From Mytilisepta virgata (taxonomy: Eukaryota; Mollusca; Bivalvia; Mytilida; Mytilidae), in the NCBI GenBank assembly GCA_028015205.1, contig CM051516.1, positions 37,400,230 through 37,464,229 of the forward strand: a DNA stretch of 64,000 bases. The letters are read 5' to 3'. Within the stretch, counting starts at the first letter, position 1. Each line of letters begins with the position of its first letter. Both the position numbers and the translations under genes were made by a program. The notes under the pieces were generated by a model. It was not told the DNA's origin. It saw only the letters and a program-made list of their open reading frames with translations, and made no database searches. Below, piece by piece: positions 28,523-43,500 of the stretch.

Positions 28523-31500
28523 GTAAGTTTATAATTTATGTATTCTTTCTTTAATGAATATTTTCAGCAATGGCACGAGTTTTAGACACACGCGTCACAA
28601 TTTTCAGGTAATAAATTTATATAAATTTATTTATAATTCTGTGAAAATTAGGGTTTCTAGGTTTTTTCTGTCTTATTTAGTGACATTTGATTCTACTGCT
28701 CACAATGATTCAATGTTTTTTTCTTATACATTGTAGGTTCTAACAGCCATATAACTGAAGTTAAATTTGATCCTCCGTGTCAACCTCATATCTGTAACCT
28801 TGTACGAGGCACGACGGTGACTATTTCAGTAAACTTTACTTCAAGTAAGTATAAACACAATTAAACAATCATTACTTCAAAAACTGTCTGTCCTATAGTC
28901 AGTGCAATCAGAAAATTATGTATGACCATGCGAAGGAATCGCATAATATGTTGCCAAATGGGCAAAACTCAGTACAATAGTGTTATTAAGTGGATGTTTT
29001 GATATTAATTTTGTATTATGTCCAAACGGAGTCCTACTTAGTCGACTGTGATTATACTGACCAAGACAACGCCAGTACAGTTGTACGCGACCCTATAAGA
29101 ATGTATCAAAACAGCCATTTATTAACCAATGGTCTGACAACAGCTGGACAGCCGTTTTACTATTTATTCTAACTTCAAGATATCTCATTTAATATATAAG
29201 ATGTCTCATATAAGATATCTCATATAATATATTTCATATAAGATATCTCAAATTATATATAAGATATCATATACTTTATTAGATATCTCATATATTTTAT
29301 ATCTTATATAGTTTATAAGATATCTCATATAGTTTATAAGATATCTCATATAATTTATAAGATATCTTATATAGAAAAATATATGAGATATCTTATAAAT
29401 TATATGAGATATCTTATAAATTACATGAGATATCTTATAAAGTTTATTAGATATCTTGAAGTTAAAATAAATAGTAAAACGGCTTGCCATAGACGATAAC
29501 CTAATACAACAATATAAGCTGTACGAGACCAGAAACAACAAAGCTGTACAAGGACATAACACCAGATCATTATCAAAAACCCAATTCATGATACACTTGA
29601 ATAACCACTTTTTCAAATATAATTTAACATCCTACCGCAATCAGCTCAACCTAGGGTTTGCTGACACCATTGATAACTTTATGTTCTTTTGTACTAAAGA
29701 TAAGATATACGTATAGATTTATTTGATGAAATAAAGTTTCATATGCCATTCATCATTGTGTTGATAAATTAATATTTTTTTTATTGATCCAAAAGTTTTG
29801 AGCGAGACCGAAAGGTGAAAGCGATAATTCTTCGGAAATCGAAGCAGGCGCGTAAAACTGTGTTGCCCGAGTTGGGGACCTTTTCTCTTCTCTTGGCATA
29901 TATATATAGTAATTTTTTTTTCTGAGACAAGCGCCTGTGGTAGTAAGCCAAGCTTTCAAGCTTTATTAGACCCGTACTAATGAGCAGTACATAGATTAAG
30001 ACTATTTTCCAAGCTGTATTATACCTTTAATAATATGCAGTTGTAGAAATGTATTAACTGGACAGTTTTAAATTTTTTTCAACACAATTTGACAATTTAG
30101 GACATTAACTTTATATGGGCCTTGCTAGACACTTTTCTTAGTTTTGACAATACTAATAATCAACTGGTCATTAGTACTGCAATGGGTGCAAACTGGTCTT
30201 TTATTGCCAACTTATTTTTATATTGTCTGCTTTAAAATAAATAAAACTACTTAAAGATAAAATATAGGATCATTATGAATTAATTGATATTTTGAACAAA
30301 AACAACAACAGATAACCCGATGATGTACTCATTGCTTATAATTTGGAGTTTCTAAAATATGCAGAAGACATTTGTCCAAAAGATCTAGTAATTATAAATT
30401 TAGGTAAGAAGATTTCAATGTGCGAAAACGTACTATTAATAAAAAAAAAACTTCTTTTACCGGATCATAGATTTCACAAGTTGCTTAATGCCTTTAAGAC
30501 GTTATTTAATAGCTATCAACATTCTTTAGCTATCACGGCTTCTAGAAAATCCCTTATCAATAACAGGTTTTTATTTTTAACATCGTAAATTAATACAAAT
30601 TCTTGTCAATAACCCACAGATATATGGAATACGTTATGATATTTTTCGCTGTAAGGGGTACAAATATTAAATCTGTAAAACGAAATGCTCTTCCTCCCAA
30701 TAACTGTAAATTATTACCAGACTGTCGCGTATACTGCCAATTTCTGTTGAATTTTTGAGGTGTTATTTCATATTATTCCATTTAAAGAGCAATGAGAGCA
30801 TTAGCTACATTGTGTAGAATTAGCGTCTGAAGCTAGCCCGCAATTCTCAGCACGCAATTTGTTGTCACGTAAAGCCGCAATTCTCCATCCCGCAATGGAC
30901 TACAAACTATCTAGTACACTATGTAATTTTTGTATAACAAGGTACAATATAATATTAAAATGTATTTAAAAAAATGATATGAAAATATTGAGAAGAATAC
31001 AACTATTTTAAATTTTTTAACTATATACATCTCATTAAAAAATGATGACAATAATAGTAATGTCATGTTTTCATTCATACAATAAGCGATTTATTTGTAA
31101 ATCCAAAATAAAAAGGGGAGGCAACTCAGAATAGAACAGAAAATTCGTTGGTATTTTTCCACATCCCAGATAAAAATGCTTTATTTTCGTTCCAGTGTAC
31201 CCCTCTAGATATATATATCCTTGGATGGCTACAGATATGTTCTATCTAACCCACCATCAGCCGTCAAACTGGTGTACAAATGGACTTCGCCCCATGGTCC
31301 GAATGTTGCCTTTCCACATCCCAGCATTATTTTATGTCCTGCGGGCGAGACATCAATTTACTTCTCTGGATCTATATATCTTTGGATAGCTACGGATATG
31401 TTCTATCCAGTTCACGATCAGCCGTCAAACTGGTGTACAAATTGACTTCGCCCCATGGTCCGAATGTTGACTTTCCACACCACCGATAAAGAAAAATGCT

Positions 31501-34500
31501 TTATTTTCGATCCAGCGGGCGTGCGAGACATCAATTTACCCCTCTAGATCTATATATCATTAGATAACTACTAAAATTCTTCCAAAATAACGTCTGTTTA
31601 TTTAATAAAAAAGTAAATAACAATTTAAGATTTTTTATTATTAATTAATAAACAAATAAATAATAAAAAACAGAGTTGCCTCCCATTTTTATTAAGATTA
31701 TCGAGTAACGCGTATTTTTTTTATAAACTAGACATTGAACCCGCGCGGGCGCGGGAAAATAACCATTTTTTTTTATGGTGGCCATATTGACTATAAAAAG
31801 TTGTTGCGGCCATGTTATTCATGGAACAGGAACTCAATATGGATGTTGTGGTTGTCTTCCCATAAACTTTCTTGTCAAGTAGGTGGTATCAACTGATAGT
31901 TTCATGTCTATATATGATGTGGTATTCCAGAAATGGATGTTAATGCAAACTTTAACCAAAGTCAATGAAGCGTGAAATGTAGGTCAACGCAACCCAATTG
32001 TCATATGCGGCTGTTCGTTACTACCGAAGATGTATCCACTGATGAAGTAGACTGTATGCCACGTAGAATTACCAAAATGGACCTTAAGGTTCCATCAAAG
32101 TCAAAATCTATGACGAAAACACAACCACATAAATTGTCAATATTTTTATTGTTAAAATTAATTCTGAACTGGAACTTGATGAAAAGTTCATTTAATACAC
32201 ATTTCATAGTGCATTACCTTTTTCCTTCAGAATAAATATGAAAGTAAACATTTCCTTAGTGGCGGATGAATTTTTCAAAAGATGCCGTGAGTTTGGTAGA
32301 GCAAATTTTTGGAAAATAATTGTTCCAATTCTTCCATTGCCATCATGGGCAGGGCAAGTGAGGCTTAATTCACAAATATATCCAATAATCAGACGATAAA
32401 AGCATTTTTAGTGTGTGGCTGCGTGTGTTGTCCACGTTTATATATGTATCAAAGATATCCGAGATAAATTTCGCCGTTAATGATAAAGATGACCATTTGT
32501 TAAAAATGTTTTTATCTAGGGCTTACAGAGAATTGTATGGTAGAGATATATTTAGACAGGTCAAATGACAAATAATGTGAAAATAGTTAATGGTTGGTTT
32601 TATCACTTTTTGCAAGGTAAACATCCGAGGAATCCAAAAAACAGTTAGGAATTCCTCTGAACTTTACCTTACTTCTTCATAATTTTCAAAGTTCATAACC
32701 TTTACAGTTAGGAGAAATTGGTTATTGTAGAAAAACAATCCATGAAGCGGAAACAACAATCCATGAAGCGGAAACATCCCACTCGAAGGAGAATGTTTTT
32801 AATTTGTTTTATTCTTTTCCCGTAATTTCAAACAGAAAGACATTTAAAATATGTGCATACTTATTTATTTAAATCAATGTGTTAAAATGGTGCATTCGAG
32901 AACCTTCTAAAGGATATGTTGGGAAAATTTATATCGGAAAAGTGCATAAAAATTCCATTTGCACATAAATAAAACTGCAGTTTAAATTTATAAATGCAGA
33001 TTGTCAAATCTGATAATAACCTTTATAATCTGAACCATACATCGTTTATTTTGAACCACGCGTTTTGCCGCCTATTCGGCTAATTCGTAAATTTAGTATT
33101 ATAGATAGTACACAGCATTACTATTATCTTTATTACACTTTAGATATATTATTTTTTTAAAGTTTTAATAGTAGTTGTTTTTTGTCAAATATTTCCTAGT
33201 CATATTTACATGTTTTAATGTCACATTATACCTAGTTATACGCAAAATAGTGTTCAAAGTACTTTAGAGAACGCTATAATTGCAGGATGTAGAATTGCGG
33301 GCTAGAAAATTTGTTGACAAATTGCGGGATGAGAATTGTGGGCTAGATCAACGCTGGTGTGTGTGGTTTACAGTTAAAAAGAGATTATTTTGACACTGCT
33401 ATTTAAATTACGTACTTCCCATTAATTGCAGTTCTAGCTAGCGGTCACCTTGCTACATGTACTAATCAATTCGTATTGACTTTTATATTGTGTATTGGCA
33501 AATAGTCATTTAGAAAAGTTTGTTCAAGGGAAGGAACTTTCATTATGCAATCCGATGTGAATTTATTGATTAAGAAAAAGATTACCTTGTAGGACCATAT
33601 ATTAAGCAAGAAGATTTATTCACCGGATACGGAAGAAAGAACTGAACTTGCGACCGCAATGACTTTATTTTAAAAATTGAAAATGAAATACAAATAAATC
33701 CATTATATTTTTTTTAAATATTAATCTGTGAGAGCTTTCAGTATTAGATTTCTGCGCATTTTCAAATTTATAAATTCTAACAGTTGGTATTTACCCCCCT
33801 CCCCCCCCCCTCCCTTGCACTCATTCAGTCGTGACGCCATATGCTGGAAACAAGATTTGTGATATTTCATTTCACTGGAGGTATATTGTCTCATGAACAT
33901 TTACCTCACTTTAATACGTTTTCCTATTTTAACCTATACTGTTTTATTAAATGGTACATTAAATAGTACATAATGTACTACACAGGAGCGTGGAACTTGA
34001 ACAACCTAATACTGCATATATTAGTAAAAAATAAAAGAAATGATTAAGAAATTGTTTTCTCAAAGAGAAATAGATGTGAAAACATATATAACTTTTCTGA
34101 CACAGAGAGATAACCTTATATTTAAAAAATATTTATAAGATATCTTATAAATACTAGATTATATACGATATCTTATATATTATATGATATATTTTATATA
34201 CTTTATAAGATATCTTCTAAAGTTTATAAATTCTAAAGTTTATATTAAGATATCTTCTAAAGTTTATAAATTCTAAAGTTTATAAGATATCTTCTAAAGT
34301 TTATTAGATATCTTATAAAGTTTATAAGATATATCATAAAGTTTATAAAATATCTTATAAAATATATGAGATATCTTATAAAGTATATAAGATATCTAAT
34401 ATAAAAATATTTATGGGCGTCATCATGACTTGGTTGACAGGTATGAAAAACCGTTTCCCAAATGAAAATGGACCTGTTCCATTGATACTATCCCTTCCTC

Positions 34501-37500
34501 ATATCGGATTTAACATGAACAGCATGGCGGATGTCCTGCAGGAAGCAGAGACTGCTTACTCTTCCGGAGCAACTGAGTCTACCCTCGGGTTTTTGGTGGG
34601 GTCCATGTTGTTCATATGTTTTTAGTTTACAATTGCAGTGCATGTATTGTTTTGGTCTTGTCTTCGTTGTTCTCCGGAGTTTGTCAGTTGTTACAATTTT
34701 TCTCTCCTTCGAATATCCCTTTGGTATTACTTGACTTTACTTATCATTATATAAGATATCTTATAAAGTTTATAAGATATCTTATAAAAACTGGATTATA
34801 CAAGATATCTTATATATTATATGAGATATCTTGAGGTTAGAATAAATAGTAAAATGGCTTGCCATAGATCCAATCTAAAAATCCTGAAACACCGTTATTA
34901 AAACTGAATTCATACCTTAGACAATCAGAAATAAAGAAAAACGGTGTAAAGTCTTGAGTTTAGCTATGTATGTTGGTTGAGGGAACTCTTGTTTATAAAA
35001 TTGGGTATTTTCAAATAGTCAAATATTATAAATTGTGAAAATAAATAATCAGTCCCTTGTTTTACTGAAAATGAAAAAAATCATGCTTCAAAAGTGCAGA
35101 AAATAAATAATCTGTCCCCATAGTCCACAAAAATAAATAACCCATCCAAAGAAAATCCTGCTGCCTTCCCCCAGAATATCAAATGGTCGTCCCCTAATGG
35201 CCGCTTATTATGAAAATTCATTTTGGATTTGGGGCTGTAATTTCTTTGAAAGTTAAGAAAATTTAATAAACTGTATTGAATTTAAAACAAAAATATATGA
35301 TAAAAAGACTACTCATTTGAAATTGAGATTTCGTGATATGTTCCATCCGAATTTCATCCAGAAAGCGAAGCCAGATTTATTTATAACGTGATTCGGTGGT
35401 GCACATTTCAAACAAACCTAGTAGAAAGGAATCCAAAATTTAGATTAATGAAAGTAGTATTTAGAAATTGCAACAATATTCCCTATAGTAAATCCTAGCA
35501 AACTCAACACGTCTCGTTCTTTTCATTCATCATCCCATATGTTTAAGGTCGAGGTCAAATGAGGTATATAAATCGTGATTTCCGGTTGGTTCCTTCGAGG
35601 TCGTGAATGCAGAAAACGCTCATAATATATGCAATATGTTAGTCGGGGGTCCAACGGCTGCACCAGGATTCAGCACCTCTGATTTGTGAGGATGGGTTTC
35701 CGATAATAGTCGTGATAATAGTAGAAATGACGGGCTGTATTGTAAATGGCTGTAATTGAAGGTATTATTTCAAAAGATGTTCTAATTAGAAAACGTTATT
35801 GTTTTAATCAGGCCTTTCAATATGAAAGATTTCAGTTCCAATAAAAGGCCTCACATGAGGCACGATATTACATATCTATAACATTAAACAACGAGAACAA
35901 AATCAGGAACACATTGAAATTTACAAATACAATTGAGAACGCATTATGAGAAATAAGTTAAGGGAGGCAGGAAGTATTAATTGACTTAAACAAAGATTAT
36001 ATCTATTTTTCATACAGCGAGATATATGATGGGGAATTCCAACCGAGTTGTCACATTTTTTCTGTCAGACACGAGTGTCTGTCTGACAACAAAAATGTGA
36101 TCCCAAGGATTGAATTCTCTCATCTTATATCTTTCTGTATGAATTATGTATTATATTTCCATTACAGACCGAAAACATTAAAATAAAAAGATTGGAAGCG
36201 AGAATGGCCGTCATGACATAAACAGTCTTGTAGAAACAGAAAGATCATACGTAATTTGGTTTTATACTAAAGTATAAAACATAAAATTAAATTCCAAATG
36301 AGAATCATGTTGTAGTTTTCTATTTATAAGCAATTTCTTTTAAAAAAAAAATTCCAAATCCGGGACACGGGAATTCAACCCACAAAGCTGCCTTTCGGCG
36401 ACCCCAAGTGGAGAATAGGGGAGACCCTCTCGTTGGGGGGTTATCAGATCATAATATAGAAAACCTGACCGCGGACCATATTGCGTAACGTGTTTGGAGA
36501 ATGCCACACTCCATGCATGCTAAATACCCCTTCTGTAGTTTTCGAAAAAGAGTAGACTTATACCGCTCCAGAAGGTTACATTATCCGACCCTACTTAACC
36601 ATTCAACCTTTTTACAGTGGTAGTCCATATTGGCCACTGGACGTAAAGCAAACAATAATCAATATCCACATCAACCAAATCCGGGAAATTTGATGTTTTC
36701 TTGACGTTTTGACAGTATGACATAGATGAAATCTACCGTGACGTGGTATTTTGTGTCACGTGAAGTTAGACAAGGATATTCCACAGTCTTACATCGACAA
36801 ACGTTGTCTTCAACCGCTTTAACGAGAGAAATTACAGTAGGACAGTTCTAACATAGACGGAGGCGATGAGATCAATTTGCATTAAAAACTGACAATACAG
36901 CAAACTTTAGACTTAGACAAACTCACAAGAGTTTATTTGTCATCTCTATTCACGAGTTCATTAAAATTTAAAGCATTTTTGACATTCATAAGAACATCAG
37001 GTAAGAATTTCTGTCCTCGTGAAAAAATTTACAGTTATACAGATAATGAAATTTGTCACCTATCTTTTAAAATTAAACAGACAAAAAACTCTTTCATACG
37101 TATCAATATTAAAGATTCAATTGGCCATTTATGGATGCATCATTTAAATTTAAATGAACTATATATCAAGTTAGAGGTAAAATATTTAAATATGTTAAGT
37201 CAAGAAATACCAAAGGGATATTTAGATATATTTCTAAACCAAAGTCAGATTTATACTTTCTGTAATAGATACAGTATGGAGGATTATGCACCTTCCATCC
37301 TTTGACATTTTTGACAAGAATTTTTTTAGCAACAATTTGGTCATTCCAATACTGTAACATCACTACTATCAAATCTAAGAAGAACTTTTCTCCTTTTTAC
37401 CACTGACAATATTTTCCCCATCAAACAGTAAATGCATAATATATTATAAACATCCTTTAACACATTACAAGCACGTGCAATAAAGTCCTTGTCTCAGACC

Positions 37501-40500
37501 TATATTAGATGAAAAAACTCAGAACAATAATTACTATTTCTTACACTCGATTTAGCACCTTTGTATACGTTCTGTGTGATAATTAACATTTTACCATCAA
37601 TGCAAGTTGCGAAGTTACTTTTGCCATAGTAAAATTCTATTTAAAAAAGTCAAATTCTTTGCGATAGTCTACATAAGTCCTCAATTAAACTTTTTTAAAG
37701 AGATACAAATCAAATAATCATTTTGAAATACAAATAGGATCAATTGTACAATGCCTAAGTCCCACCTGTTCTTCAAATATCAAACCCAGACTTTCTAAAT
37801 AATTAAGAAATCTATTATTCAAAATACAAGTAAACAGTTTTCCGTAACAACTTATAGTAATACTTATATAATCATCGTGATTTGCAGGATCACCTTTTTT
37901 ATAAATAGGACATATATAACCTTCCGACCAAATGTCACTCTTAAAAACAATATTGAAAATTTTACCAAACAGGCATGAGTTGAAAAGCAGAATGTTTCAG
38001 AAATTCATTAAATATCATACAGACTGTTCAACGTGCAACGCACAAAGACACACGCACACGATTCGCAGATTAGAGCGATTTCTAAGAATTATGTTTGCCA
38101 AATTCGAACGGAATATAACGAAGCGAATTAAGTATATATTATAGCAGTGAAATATTAAATATTGCATTTGATTTTAAATACATAATTACGATGAAAGGAA
38201 GCCGGTGTAGTACGGTCAACATTAAACTTCTTTTTTTTAAATTGGTTAACAAAATATTTATTTGCATATGCGATTATTATTTATGTTAAATCTGTTAAAC
38301 TCTAATGACATAACTGTGAAATATTTTCAATTAATAAAAATCAATAGACCTTTTGAAAGTTATTTTTACCTCATTAACTATAGCATATTAAAAAAATATA
38401 TACTATAATAATTAAGTTGTAAGTAAAACAAAAGTTAGTTAAAAACACATTTTTTTTATTTTGTCAGATTTTAAGAATAACTTGAGAAATTTTTAACAAA
38501 CTGTCAAATTTAATAAACTTCAAATCTATGTTTTGCAAAGCTTGTTTGCAAGATATTTGATCATTTAATTTAGGAAACATCTTATTTAATATATTCTTTT
38601 CAAACCATATTATAGTCAATACTTGAATAATTTACATTTGTTATATATCCTATAATAAGAAAATACTGGTGAGACGAGCTGATTTAGGTCAACTATATAT
38701 ATTTCACAATTGCGATTGGTTAAATTAAGGTTTTCCTCGGTATGTGAGTACTTCCGGTGAGGTGAGCTGTATTAGGTCAACTATATATATTTCACAATTG
38801 TGATTGGTTAAATTAAGGTTGATTGGTTAAATTAAGGTTGATTGGTTAAATTAAGGTTGATTGGTTAAATTAAGGTTAGCCTCGGTATCACTAGTAACAC
38901 CAGTTTGATCTTAAACGGCCATTTCAGTCTTGTATAATCTTGACTGTCTTGATTTTTAGTATTTCTGATATTACAAACAAAATCAAGATAACAAGACCAA
39001 CACAAGATATAATTCCTTGCAGTCAATCAAGACTAGTTAAAAACAGTTCATAAAGTAAAGAATGAATTATTCAATTTTTAACAATACCCCTGTGCTGAAC
39101 TGATCTAAACTGGTCTTCACCGATCTTGATTCACTGAAGGTAAGATATCTTGATTTGGTCTTGTTATCTTTACTTTGATGAAAACTACGGACATGCAGAA
39201 AACCAAGTCTAAATCAGAATAAACAAGACCAGAATGGCCGTTTAAGATCAAAATTGAGTTACTAGTGTATCTTAGTCTTGGTGTCAAGTTGACTTGATTG
39301 TGATCATGCTGCAATAGGAATGCCCAAGTGTTACTGGCTGAATTATTTTCTCCGGTAATCCTTGACCTCACCCTTAGTTGTATACAGTTATACCCGCGGT
39401 TAACTTTCAACTCGTTTTAGAAAAAAAGAAAATGAGCGGGATCTAGATATGAATGTTTTTAAACATTTGACACCGTTGAAAATTCGTTCCTACAATCTTT
39501 TAATCCGAGTTCGACCAAAGTATCATCGCGCTTTTCTAACCACACGCAAACCACACTCACACAATTCACACGATACATGCACACGATTTACTCGTTTCAC
39601 GCACACGATCCGCACGTAACACGCATGTTACATGTTGAACCATATCTTTCGCCACCACCACATGCTTTACGATAAGCTTTTATTTTTATAACAATCACTG
39701 TTAAAGTACTTACAGAGTTATTACTACCATTATTATTTCAATTAACTGACACTATCACTCCTACGTAAGAACCAGCAGCCTAAATTATATCATAACCCTT
39801 TACAATTTCGTTTACAGTTACAGTGTATGTATTTTGGGGAATGGTGTCATCTAGTCTGTCTGACTAAGAGTTCATTAATAGTGTGACCATTCAGGCTGTC
39901 TGTGAATGCTAATACTCGATATCTGTCCTAACGAAGTTACAATATTTTCAACCACAGGGGTGATCACAGTATTAGAGTCATTAGGACTAGTTATATCGTC
40001 GTTCTTGATTATTACACAGAAATATATATGTTTAAGCATATCATTTATAATAGGATCTTAATGCAACACATTAAGATCTTTGATGATCTAAACATCGCTG
40101 TAGAAACAAGAACATAACCAATGACAGAACTATTACATATAATATTACCAATACCACTATCATTGCCAACTCGATCGTTGACAAAGTATACTCCACGACT
40201 TTAACATAAAACTAACAATCTTTAATCATATTTATCATTTTTGTGCTTGTCACATTCTTCTTTATTATAATTTATATAAAAGTTCAAGCTTTTTATTGGT
40301 CAATTTGCGGGTAAAATTCTAATCTAACACATGCCTCATTTATTCTACTAAAATTAAGGGCTCGATTTCTTTGGGCCGTCTTCACGTAACAACTGCAATA
40401 GACAAATTCAAATCAGAATTTGACTGATTGAGGATATATTTGTTGTCTGAAAATTTCACACGTTTAGGTCGACAGTTTCTTTAAATTCTGGAATTATCGA

Positions 40501-43500
40501 TAAGTTAACACGATCCGAACCAATCCGACATGTTTCCATGTTTCGTCGTTCGTCTCCACTTCCGTTCTAGAGATAATTGTTCAGCTATAAGGCGACCAGG
40601 GATAGCCGTACGCGTAGTAATTATTAATTAACTACTTTCACTTCTAATTATTGAAAGAGCCGGTGGTTTTGACATTTTTTATATAAACAATAAGGTAAGA
40701 CAATGACATAGAGATTATGCGCTGAATATTTTTATACAATACGGACTTATATGGAACAATTATATACAAAAACTTTATTTTATACTTGAATAAAACAGAA
40801 TCATAAGTTTGAGTGAGCTTTTAAAACGGAAACACTTAATATAGATACGACAAGTACATAACAAGAGATCTTTTATTTTGAAGAGGTTAAAGTATTTCGG
40901 TTTAGTTTTGAATATTGATTCAATCTATTACAATAAATTGGTACCAATAAATGATTATCGTTATAGGGAAAAGACAAGTCTTAGTAACAACACAGTACAA
41001 ATTTAGTATATATAAAAGCAATATCGTGTTTTTTTTTCACCCACTGCCTTACAAGAAACACATATATCGACCTCCTAAAATGGCGGTGGTGCTCTGTTGA
41101 AGGGGTAAGAAAAGCTTTTTAACCTTTTAATGAAACCCGTTCTTGCATGGGTAGTTACCTAGTTTTTTTTTTTAAATGTCACCCTTTCATGTTCTGTGTA
41201 AAAGTTGATGATTTTCTCCATGTACCAGACTGTGGACTTGTATATAAACCACATCAATTAAAAAAAAATATTAAAATATCTATGTCTATTTTAGATTGGA
41301 TGTATTTTGACACATGTGCAATTATGGAATTACTAGTTTAGATAGAGCACATGAACCTAAAAATGTCAGCATGCAGTCTGAACTTAAAAAAAATATTAAA
41401 AAAATCATTTAGCATAATAGATTAAATAACACATGACTGACAGGGCGATATTTATATAAAGATATGTAACCTATTTAATTACCATTGCTCATCATCAGGA
41501 ATATTACAACTATTGAGTATATATATTTTCATCAATATCAATCAATTCACATACATTTCAAGTGTATGACTTGAAATCTCCAAAATACGGAAACATTAAA
41601 ATTAGTACTAAAGATAGCATTTGCAGTTTTAGTAATTTCAATGGAAATGGCTTTAAGGTGATACTTACATAAAACAAAACAAGTTTTATCAAGTAACAAA
41701 TGTTAATCAACTGCAAACCAAACAACACAAAAAAAACAATGGCTTTGATTGGTAAAAAGGTAATTAACATGAACAAGTTTACAGAATTCATCCTTGACAA
41801 ACGCACAATATAATTTCGTTGGTTATAGAGGGTAAAAGTATATAACCTTTCAACTCAAATTCATCGTAAATATCAAGCTTTGTTTCAGTTCTTTTAGTGA
41901 TACATGTATCCTTGGGGCGTTTCTTTGCTGTGTTCCTTTCTCGTGACTTTGTATTTTCCTTGGATTTCGCATTTATGGACTTTTACCAATGTTTTTTTGC
42001 TATGGTATTCTTTTGTCAATATTTAAGACAAATGATATCATAGATTGCTATAAATGCAACAAGATCAGCATTTTTCAATTTCGAGACAAAGCAACAGGCA
42101 TTTAATAAAGATGCCAAAATAAGTTTTATGTTTATGACTTTTATTGAAACAGAAAGAAATATCAGGTGAAGATCACCACTAACAGAATATTCTCCTCCTT
42201 TGCTACAACTCCATCAACCAACATTTTTTAGCTCACCTAACCCAAAGGGTCATGTGAGCAATTTTCCATCACTTTTCGCCCATCGCCGGTCGTCCGTCCG
42301 TCCGTTGTACCGTCCGTCGGTCGTACCGTCTGTTGTCCATCGTCCGTCCGTCCTTCCGTCCAAATTTCACATTTAACTTCTTCTAGAGAACCACTCTTGG
42401 ATTGAAACGAAACGTGGTAAAAATGTTCCTTACAAGGTGCCGACCAAGTGTTATAACTTTGGTGCCGATCCGTCGTCCAACATGGCTGTTAGCGGGGGAC
42501 AGTTTAACATAGGACGCTATGGGAAATACGTACGAAAATCTTCTTCTAGAGAACCGCTGAATGGATTGAAATTAAACATAGCATGAATGTTCCTTATGAG
42601 GTGATGACTAAGTGTTGTTTCTTTGTTGCCGTCTCGTCATTCAAAATAGCCGCCAACGGGGGGCTAATTTAACACAGGACCTAAGGGAAATACGTACAAA
42701 AATCTTCATTTAGAGAACCACTCAATGGATTGAAACCAAATATAGCATGGATGTTCCTATTAGACATGTTACGAAATGGTATATACTCGACGCTGAGGTT
42801 GACAAGTTAGACTTTAAATGTGTTGACTGTATCAAAACATTAATTATTGATTTGAAACCTCTCCATGATCCTAGACATGTCTTGTTACGTTCAAGTTATA
42901 ATCATTTAACTAGTGTTAAACATTTCCTAATATCATTGTGCGTCATTATAAGACGGAAAATATGCGTATCTCTGTATGTGTGTTTTTTTTTTTTTTTTTT
43001 TTTGGGGGGTGGGGGGGGGGGGGTGATTGTTATGCAAGTATACACTTCTAGATTGATTATATTATCAAAGTAAACCAGTTTAAATCTTATATTACAGTTC
43101 TTGGAAAAGATCAGTCTGTAGCTACACTTAATTCTGTTAAATATGCACATTAAAAAAATAATATTATATTTTTTTCTGTTTTACACACTTTTATTTACTT
43201 AATATGATTATACGAGTGTTACTTTCTTGGTGTGAGTTTTTTGCTCGCATAGAAAGAAGAGACATGTAAGCTTTGCCCATCACTGCACGTCTGTCGTCAT
43301 ACTTCATCGTCTTATTCTCATTTTCTACCGAACAGTTTGCAGATCAAAATAAAACGTTGAGGGAATGGTTTCTAGAAAGTCAAATACAAGACATCTTCAT
43401 TATGTTATGTGTAAATGGCAAATACATTGTTTTTGGGGAATAGTAGGAGCTATAGGCACCTTGCCCATTGCAATTTTAGTGTTGGGCGCTAGGGCCCAAT

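Larger units (their letters stand above)
30822..33355. mobile_element. 2.5 kb element with CCCGCAATT-containing inverted ends
   Basis: Left end AGCGTCTGAAGCTAGCCCG and right end (complement) AGCGTTGATCTAGCCC start inverted repeats of about 45-50 bp with repeated CCCGCAATTCT/CGCAATTTGTT motifs (30836-30896 and 33288-33348). No target duplication and no transposase ORF found, so limits are tentative. It contains the 165-bp tandem repeat at 31155-31500 and a 'cccgcgcgggcgcggg' GC hairpin at 31740-31755. Confidence 0.5.

Noticed and set aside
29149..29486. In-frame joining of the two relic ORFs by removing the foldback
   Set aside because: The result depends on where the element ends, and comparison with copy 2 suggests the right end reaches into the second ORF.
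31195..31489. Three overlapping ORFs in the 165-bp repeat
   Set aside because: All three frames show repeated peptides from the tandem DNA repeat, with no splice sites or known motif.
36937..37305. 122-codon plus-strand ORF
   Set aside because: Overlaps antisense LINE remnant, no motif, composition like AT-rich chance frames.
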